A stretch of 64,000 nt of DNA from Anomaloglossus baeobatrachus (lineage: Eukaryota > Chordata > Amphibia > Anura > Aromobatidae). This document shows positions 57,019 to 64,000 of this stretch, in pieces. Each line of letters starts with the position of its first letter. Position 1 is the first letter of the stretch. The position numbers and the translations under genes were made by a program. The stretch is taken from positions 509,326,869-509,390,868 of the forward strand of contig NC_134354.1 in the NCBI RefSeq assembly GCF_048569485.1, in the 5' to 3' direction. The notes under the pieces were generated by a model that worked only from the letters and a program-made list of their open reading frames with translations, did no database searches and had not been told where the DNA came from.

Positions 57019-57954
57019 ATGTACAACCCAACTCCCAACGAGGAAACCCCCGCGCCCGGCACGGCGACGTGGTTGAGGGACCGGACCGTCCCGCTGAGTA
57101 ATCGTCTGCAGGCCCATATGCAACTCCTCCTGGAGGAGTGGGAGACCGACATGGCGGATGTGGTGGCTGCTATGTGGAGACGCGAGGCAGAAGAGGATTT
57201 GGAGGAGCGGGTAAGCGACCCACGCCCCTATATTCCTGAGGGATCGGCCATTGGAGCTGAGGGGCCCGGCCGGCTTCCGCTCACCCTGCCTCTCTCCCCG
57301 CTACCCGTGATAGCTCCTGCCGCTCCGCCATTAGGCCCGCTACCTGCCCAACCGGTAGCGATACCCTGCCCAGCCGCTCCGGCGGACCAGCCGGCTGCAG
57401 ACGTCCGGGACGTCCCTGAAGTACACCAGGGGGAACCGCTAGAACCGCGGCCCCTTAACAGCATGGTGCCAGAAGTCCCAGTAGAGACTGTGCCAGACCC
57501 TGAGCCCGGGACCGTGGCCTGGATAAGGGCCCGGGTGATTCAGTTCCACCAGCGTCAACAGGAACAAATCCTCCAGATGATGGAGCAGTGGACCAGCGAG
57601 GTGGAGATGCTGACTACGACTACCCCGAGGTACGGAGGGGGAATGGATGTAGCAGAGTCGACTGGTGACCCACGTCCCTATGTCCTACCTGGACCGGCCG
57701 CTGTGGCTGAGGGACCCGGCCTAGTCTCGGCCTATGCATCACCCTTGCCGTTACTTATGGGGCGCCTCAGTGTAAGCTCGCCTAATCTGCTGCTCCGTGC
57801 TACCGCAGAAGGGGCTGAAGTGATGAATGCTGGAGGCCAGGAGGCTGCGACAGCTGGCGGCAACCCGCCTGACGCAGAAACAAGAGATGACGACTCCTGC
57901 CCCAGCCCCGGGTCCGCTGTTGAGTTTGCAGGGGCAAGTGAGCATTCCCGCTAA
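57019..57954 (+). CDS. LTR-element reading frame with duplicated module, copy 2
   Basis: 311 residues, identical to the frame at 53786 as far as I can see. The copy arose with the array. Confidence 0.6.
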   Translation: MYNPTPNEETPAPGTATWLRDRTVPLSNRLQAHMQLLLEEWETDMADVVAAMWRREAEEDLEERVSDPRPYIPEGSAIGAEGPGRLPLTLPLSPLPVIAPAAPPLGPLPAQPVAIPCPAAPADQPAADVRDVPEVHQGEPLEPRPLNSMVPEVPVETVPDPEPGTVAWIRARVIQFHQRQQEQILQMMEQWTSEVEMLTTTTPRYGGGMDVAESTGDPRPYVLPGPAAVAEGPGLVSAYASPLPLLMGRLSVSSPNLLLRATAEGAEVMNAGGQEAATAGGNPPDAETRDDDSCPSPGSAVEFAGASEHSR

Positions 57955-58743
57955 GTAGGAGACCCCGTGGTTGTCCATACCCCGCGTACCGGTGGAAATG
58001 GGTACCGGGTGCCCCTGTCACCGCAGGCATGTCAGTGCATGTTTGATGTGCTGGTGGCAGAGGATGGGTCCGCCTCAGCAGAAAAGTACGAGTAGGGCAG
58101 CGGAGCACCGTTGTCCAGTCCCCGTTGGGACCACCTTTGAGTTTGTTTAAAAGTTGAAAAAGTTTGAAAAGTTTTGAGAATGATAAGAAAAATGATGATT
58201 ACCGAGTACTTCACCTGATTCTTTGTGATTGACCCGGCCGGAGCCGGCACCGTTGTCCCCGTGGGGACCGTTTAAAAAGTTTAGCATGGGAACTATCCAT
58301 GGACAAGCCCGTGAACTTGCAGGGCAACCACAAACGTTAAGTGGCTTGTAAATATGTTGTTTTACCGTACCGTTTTCTGCAGCTGCCGCCTCCGGAGAGG
58401 CAGGTTGGAGGGAGGGCCCTCAGCAGAGCAGGCTGGGGCCCAGCCACCAAAGGAACCGGTGGCTACCCTCTGGAGAGGAAGGACAGATCCCGCTCGGGTG
58501 ACTTGTGCTGGACTGTGGGTCAATGGGTGCTGCCTGGGCTTTAGGGGCAGCATCAGGGCCAGGTTGCTTGGGTGGGAGAGAGCGGAAACCGTACCCGTAA
58601 AACCGTTTAGTAACGTTTAAGAAATGTGCCTCCCGGTGTGGGATGATGTTATACTTTACATGTTATCTTTTTACATTTTACAGAAAATAAAACCGGTGTT
58701 GGACGGGCAGCCCGCGGACAGTCTGCATTTTGCTAAGGGGGAA

Positions 58744-59950
58744 TGTGACGCCCTGGGCAAGTCAGGGGTCACAGGTCATCACACCACCACACCCTACATC
58801 CCAGTTAGGAACACCAAAGCTACCAAAATCCTTGTTGCCTTCCTCCAGGGGCTGATGTTCACACCAGGGGGTGGGCCAGGCGGTTGGCTCCGCCCACGGA
58901 GGAGTACACAGCCCTGGAGGCAGGAGGAACCAGGCAGTCAAGTGAGGGAAGTGGAAGGAGAAGGAAGTGGTAGAGGAGCTAAGTGAAAGTGAAGTAGTAG
59001 TGGAGCAAAGAAGAAAAGGAACAAAAGGGAGCGTAGAAAGGCCTGAAGTGAGTCCAGCTAAGTGCAGGACAGGTCAGCAAGGTCAGCAACAGCGGTGATC
59101 GTCTGGAGGGGGACTGCTCGGAGGTTGCTGGAAGGACCGCGGTCGAGTAGTGGCCCGGCGGTCTGGAGCAGTATACGAAGGACAGTCAGCACCAGGGCAG
59201 GGGCCTCTCGGACCCCGGCAAGGCTAGGAGTCGCCATAATTTGCCGAATCCGTCAGTGAAGGGGACGTCGATCCCCCAACAACCAAGTCCCGACTGAAGG
59301 CAAAAGTCCAACCATTAAGGAGGAACACCGCCACCGCCAGGGCACCAGTTCCTCAGGGCCAGCGTCTGCGGGCAAAGTAGGGCTCCTCCGGCCCATATCC
59401 AAGCCGGGGAGCGGGTTACCAGTGGGAACCCATCGCTACCAACTTAGAAACATCAGGTGCAGGTCAGAGGGACATCACCGTTACCTGCTGGGAGAGCAAG
59501 TGCAGCCGTCCGTGGGAACCGTCTTTCCAGCTGTGTGATTTACCGTAAAACTGTGTCAACGTCTCAGGCTGAGTGAGTACCACAGTGCCGCAAGACACAG
59601 CGCTGCCCCCGCGTCCCTGCGCCCACCAGGCCCTGCACCCTTCCACACCATCACTGGGCCCCGGGATCACCAACACCTACCCACGGAGGGGCGACACAAC
59701 ACCTGGCTGCTCCGCATCACCACTCCCGGGATCCCCATATTGAGCAGCGGTGGTGCTACAAATCACCACAACCGTGGGTGGCGTCACGGACAATCTCCCC
59801 AACAAAATCCCCTTTTCACTCACGGGCGAGGAGTGCCGCTCGAGAACCCCCGGGATCCGGCCCACCGCTCGAGCCACCACTGAGCAGCAGCAGCCGGACC
59901 CGAGCAGGGGGGTGAGCGCGGTGCCGGCACCCTCCTGCCCGCCCGCGACA
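58744..59950 (+). repeat. LTR 3 of array
   Basis: Follows the second CTAAGGGGGAA tract and ends CCCGCGACA next to TATA. Differs from LTR 1 in both halves. Confidence 0.93.
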
Positions 59951-60559
59951 TATACATAATAGGGCAAGTACAATAATCATAAACAATACAAGACACAGAC
60001 CGGTACAGGAGGATAGAGGTCCCTGCCCGCGAGGGCTCACAGTCTACAATGGATATGTGAGGATACGGTTAGGTGAGGGTAGGGCTGGTTGTGCGGTGTT
60101 ATATCAGACTGAGAGTTACGGCAGGTTTTAGACTTGTCGGAAGAGGTGGGTCTTCAGGTTCCTTTTGAAGCTTGTCAAGGTAGGCGAGAGTCTGATGTGT
60201 TGAGGCAGAGCATTCCAGAGTATGGGGGAGGCACGGGAGAAATCTTGGATGCGATGGTGGGAAGAGGAGATGATAGGGGAGTAGAGAAGAACATCTTGTG
60301 AGGATCGAAGGTTACGTGCAGGTAAGTACCGGGAGACTAGGTCAGAGATGTAGGGAGGAGACAGGTTGTGGATGGCTTTGTAGGTCATGGTTAGGGTTTT
60401 GAACTGGAGTCGTATTCCATTTGTTCCATTGTTTCTTATTTATTCCATTGTTTCTTTTTTTTTTTTTTTTTGGTCCTCTCATATAGTTCCAGAGAAATGG
60501 GCCTTTTCATTTAGTGTTAATTTTTATGGTCTTTACCAAGGGGGCGTTGCTCACAGTAT

Positions 60560-62090
60560 GTTTAGGCTGATCAAGAGGAACCTGAAGACCCATCTCTTCC
60601 AACAAGCCTACAACCTACAATAACCCTCAGACCAGTACATCACTGTGCAACCAGCTCTTTTTTAACCTACTGTATCCTCGCCCATTCCCTGTAGACTGTG
60701 AGTGTTGCGGGCGGAGAGGGGACGCCGCGCTCTCCCACTGCTCGGGTCTGGCTGCCGCTGCGGCTGCTGCGGCCTGCTGCTGCCGCTGCTCGGTGGCTCG
60801 AGCGATGGGCCAGATCCCGGGGACTCGAGCGGCGCTCCTCGCCCGTGAGTGAAAGGGGATTGGGATTTGGGATAGTTTATTGTCCGTGACGCCACCCACG
60901 GTTGTGGTGATTAAGTGGACACCACCGCTGCTCTGTCTGGGGAGCCCGGGAGTGATGGTACGGAGCAGCCAGTTGTTGATTTGCCCCTCCGTGGGTAGGG
61001 GGTTTGGTGGTCCCGGGGCCCAGTGATGGGGTTGGTATGGTGGACAGGCGGGTATGGGGCCTGTGGAGGTGCAGGGGCGCAGGGGCAGCGCTGTGCCGCA
61101 TGGCACAGAGGTACTCACTCAGCCAGTAAACACGACACAGTTCTCGGTAAACAAACGGCTGGTTGACGGGTCCCTCGGACGGTTACGGTGCTGCGGTCCC
61201 CTGCAGTTAGCGGTGACGGTCTCTTCCCTGCACCTATGTAACGTCTCTTGGTAGCGATGGGTCCCCACCGGTTACCCACTTCTCGGCTTCAATCTGTCCC
61301 GAAGGAGCCCTACTTTGCCCGCAGGCGCTGGCCCTGGAAACTGGTGCCCTGGCGGTGGCGGTGTCTCCCCTTCACGGTCGGGCTGTTGCCTTCAATCGGG
61401 ACTTGGTTGTTAGGAGACAGAGGTCCCCTTCACTGACGGATTTATCAAATTATGGCGACTCCTAGCCTTGCCGGGATCCGAAAGGCCCCTGCCCTGGTGC
61501 TGACTGTTCTTCGTATACTGCTCCAGTACCGTCGGGTCACCACCCGTCCGCGGTCCTTCCAGCAACCTCCAAACAGTCCCCCTGCAGACTATCACCGCTG
61601 TCTGCTGACCCTTGCTGTCTCAGTCCGGGGCACACACCCGGACCAACTTCAGGCTTGCTTAACTGTCACTTAGTTTTCCACTTTAACTCCTCTTACAAGC
61701 TCCTCTACTACTTCCTTCTACTTCACTCCCCTAGCTTGAACTGCCTGGTTCTCCCGCCTCCAGGGCTGTGAACTCCTCGGTGGGCGGAGCCAACTGCCTG
61801 GCCCACCCCTAGTGTGGACATCAGCCCCTGGAGGAAGGCAACAAGGATTTTAGTTAGCCTTGGTGTACCTGCAGGGAATGTGGGGTGCATGTGATATTGT
61901 GACCTGTGACCCCTGGCTTGCCCAGGGCGTCACATGAGCCCTCACGGGCAGGGTCCTCTCTCCTCCTGTACAAGTCTATTTTTGTATTGTTCATGATTGT
62001 TGTACTTGTTTTTTATGTATACCCTTTTAACTTGTAAAGCGCCATGGAATAAATGTCGCTATAATAATAATAAATAATAATAATAATCTG
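60560..62090 (+). mobile_element. CR1/L2-group LINE 3' end split by a solo LTR
   Basis: GAACCTGAAGACCCATCTCT (60581) to GTAGACTGTGAG (60702) and GAGCCCTCACGGGCAGGGTC (61937) to the AATAATAATAAT tail (62090) are the two parts of the same 3' end as 47400. The first coding part is short (RNLKTHLF region). Confidence 0.85.
60703..61934 (-). mobile_element. Solo LTR
   Basis: Minus-strand start TGTGACGCCCTGGGCAAGCC, end CCCGCAACA. TGAG flanks both sides (60699-60702 and 61935-61938). 1232 bp. Same family as the array at 52278. Fossil. Confidence 0.92.
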
Positions 62091-62764
62091 GATATTTACC
62101 ATGTGAGCAACGGCCCCTTGGTAAAAACTTAAAACCTAGCACTAAATTAAAAGACCCATATCTCTGGAATTGAGTGAATGATTTAAAAATAAATAAATAA
62201 ATAATCCCTAAATACTCAGGGGAGCAGCAGGGACAAAATATAAACACAACCTAGTCAATTTTGAGCTGGTGACAGCATCTATCACCAGGTCAAAGTGATC
62301 AGTTTTTGGTCTTATTTCATTCCGGCTGTCACTGGGTGAAAAGCAACCAGAGTTTTTGCTCTTATTTTATTCCTGCTACTCCAATGAGTATTACACTTTT
62401 TTATTTCTTAGTCTGTCAAAAGTTTTTTATTAAGTGCTATTGTTTTCTTTGTAGTGTCGTCGTGTATTAAATCCCGCTGTCAGGGATTAACAGCAGTACT
62501 TAACTGGTTAACAGTGGCGGGTGGATCGGAAATCCACCCATGCTGTTGCAGGCATATGTCGGCTGATCAGATCAGCCAACATGTGCAGGAAAGATGTGGG
62601 CTCGGGCCACCAGTCCACATACAAGCAATGGACACAGCCTAGGGCATGCCAGTATGACCAAGGTCGTGATTCAGTTAAAGGGGTTGTCAAGAGTTGGCAT
62701 GAAAGTCAGACACTCTCAGTATTCTCTGGATTTTTGAATGGGTAGTCATGTGACCGAAAGTATG
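62091..62764. other. Non-coding DNA
   Basis: No gene recognised. GTTAAAGGGGTTGTCAAGAG (62675) is a dispersed repeat word. Confidence 0.4.
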
Positions 62765-62767
62765 CAT

Positions 62768-63025
62768 TAGGCCGACTCCACACAGGGATTTGTGCGAGTA
62801 CTCGCATGACACTCGGCACACGCTCGCAGCACAGTGGGAGCCGAGTGTCATGCAAGTGTCATGCAACTGTGGTCCGATCGTGCGATAAGACCACAGCTGG
62901 GAGGGCCAGTGCTGCGTAGGGGAGGGATTTATCTACCTACCTCCTCCATTGCCAACTGATGCGAGAATCGCACTGATTCTGAGTTACACCGGTATAACGC
63001 GAGAGCAATGCGATGTTTTTCTCTA
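62768..63025. mobile_element. MITE related to 3826-4133
   Basis: GGCCGACTCCACACAGGGAT opens it after TTA. CGAGTGTCATGCAAGTGTCA, GACCACAGCTGGGAGGG and CTCCTCCATTGCCAACTGAT match the internal words of 3826-4133. The right end has decayed. Confidence 0.6.
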
Positions 63026-63744
63026 AAATTTAAAGCCTCTTGTAATTTTCCCTTTTTAATAATGCAGTAGTTAAATAAGCTTTTTTTCCTATAAGGGACA
63101 AATTTCTTGTCAGTAAAACAATTTCATTTAGAGAGACCTTAAGACTAAACTGGTTATACATAAGATCAATACAATCAATGTTCTATACTCAGCTAAAATT
63201 CTGGATTTACAAAATAAGCACAAAGTATATTTACTTTTAAAATCTGGAGCAAATATGATCCCATGAGGATAACCCCTAACCATTTGTCCTGTTAGCACTC
63301 ATAATTGTGCATAGATCATAACATGCTGAGTCAGTGGTGCACTAGTAGGGTCCTAACCCTTACAGAGGATATAAAGAATTAGACATTCACTAGTAAAGTA
63401 TATAGTGTGCATGTGGGAAAGGTGTACTACTGCGGTCATGCCACCTTGCCACTCGCACTTCTCTATCATACACGCCTCTCCTATATGGTGTCTGTATAAC
63501 TGTAAGAGATCTAAGTTGTTGAGCAAAATGTTATCTATTTGCTTGCAATTAAAGATCACCTCAATTTTACTACCGAGTGCCTAGTGCGCCATATCTATTG
63601 TTGGCACATTGGCTTCCACCATCATTTTATAGACATTCATCTTGGCTATCTCATAGATGAATTTGATTTGCAACTATTTAGCATATAATTAGTTACTCAG
63701 ATTCTAGTCATGTCACTGCATTTTTAATGTTTTGCTCCTAAAAA
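63026..63744. other. Non-coding DNA
   Basis: No gene or defined element recognised. Confidence 0.4.
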
Positions 63745-64000
63745 TCTAAATTTTAATTTTTAGTATGTTGTTAGTATTTTGTGAATCCACGTTTGACTTT
63801 CAAGACTGCCTGAATCCTTCTGGACATGCTCTTGATCAGATTCAAGCAAATCCTGACCAAAATCTGATCCCAGGTCTCTTCTACACGTTCCCAATGTTGG
63901 TGCATACTGGTCAACTCACTTAGGAAAGTATACAGCTTTTTCTTCAACTCTACCCACAAGTGTTCGATTGGGTTGAGGTCTTTGGACTGTGGTAGTCAAT
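63745..64000 (-). mobile_element. Tc1/mariner relic, cut by the window end
   Basis: The minus-strand frame 63959-63771 ends AVLKVKRGFTKY, the C-terminus of a Tc1-like transposase, after QILVRICLNLIKSMSRRIQ. CACAAGTGTTCGATTGGGTT (63956) is a reverse-strand SPDLNPIEH-type word. The element continues outside. Confidence 0.7.

Larger units (their letters stand above)
52278..59950 (+). mobile_element. Tandem LTR array: LTR-internal-LTR-internal-LTR
   Basis: LTRs at 52278-53484, 55511-56717 and 58744-59950 (each 1207 bp) and two internal regions, 53485-55510 and 56718-58743 (each 2026 bp). The period is 3233 bp. TATA flanks the whole array only (52274-52277 and 59951-59954), so it entered once and expanded later. 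No gag-pol seen; non-autonomous. Internal copies look whole and nearly identical, which points to a young duplication. Same group as 17480-21835 but clearly diverged. Fossil. Confidence 0.93.
52203..60420 (-). mobile_element. CR1/L2-group LINE 3' end split by an LTR array
   Basis: The tail and last UTR bases (52203-52277, ATTATTATAGCACC...CATGGCGCTTTACATGTG) and the rest (59955-60420) join into the same 3' end seen at 47400. The minus-strand frame 60388-60128 ends ILWNALPQHIRLSPTLTSFK plus RNLKTHLFRQV, the C-terminal domain of CR1/L2 ORF2. The LTR array entered at TATA. Confidence 0.85.

Overview
The window looks like nuclear DNA from a frog or another amphibian. It contains one recognisable host gene, a three-exon thymosin beta-4 gene (tmsb4x type, about 6.25-7.59 kb, plus strand). 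The rest is mostly mobile DNA, much of it nested. The amphibian call rests on the thymosin sequence and on the repeat mix: many Tc1/mariner copies, hAT elements with their small derivatives, foldback MITEs, CR1/L2-type LINE tails and a Penelope-like insertion. No species can be named. I saw no tRNA, rRNA, CRISPR or bacterial-type feature.

Layout. 1-2.3 kb: terminal part of a hAT-type transposon with a 132-135 bp tandem array. 2.5-5.2 kb: a duplicated repeat of about 0.5 kb and a cluster of palindromic MITEs. 6.2-7.6 kb: thymosin beta-4. 7.6-13.4 kb: intergenic DNA with foldback repeats. 13.4-15.0 kb: hAT-derived repeat carrying a solo LTR. 15.0-16.7 kb: Tc1 copy A. 17.5-21.8 kb: a complete non-autonomous LTR element. 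22.1-28.4 kb: a nest made of an LTR fragment and a DNA transposon that holds Tc1 copy B and a solo LTR. 28.7-31.7 kb: foldback element, hAT fragment and another solo LTR. 32.2-33.8 kb: Tc1 copy C, nearly intact. 34.8-37.7 kb: MITE with a solo LTR, then a hAT-derived repeat. 38.6-46.9 kb: an old Tc1 relic split by a 7.0 kb BED-finger hAT transposon, itself split by a Penelope-like palindrome. 47.4-51.4 kb: LINE tail, Tc1 relic and minisatellite. 52.2-60.4 kb: a LINE tail split by a tandem LTR-internal-LTR-internal-LTR array. 60.5-62.1 kb: another LINE tail split by a solo LTR. 62.8-64 kb: MITE and the end of one more Tc1 relic.

The most interesting content is the LTR group. Its members have long LTRs (about 1.13-1.23 kb), mostly 4-bp target duplications, and no gag-pol, protease, reverse transcriptase or integrase that I can recognise. 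The two complete members instead carry one Pro/Ala-rich reading frame behind an internal TATA box. In one of them the frame includes a cold-shock-domain-like segment. The tandem array keeps the signature of LTR-LTR unequal crossing over: its middle LTR is a chimera of the outer two. All these elements are treated here as fossils.
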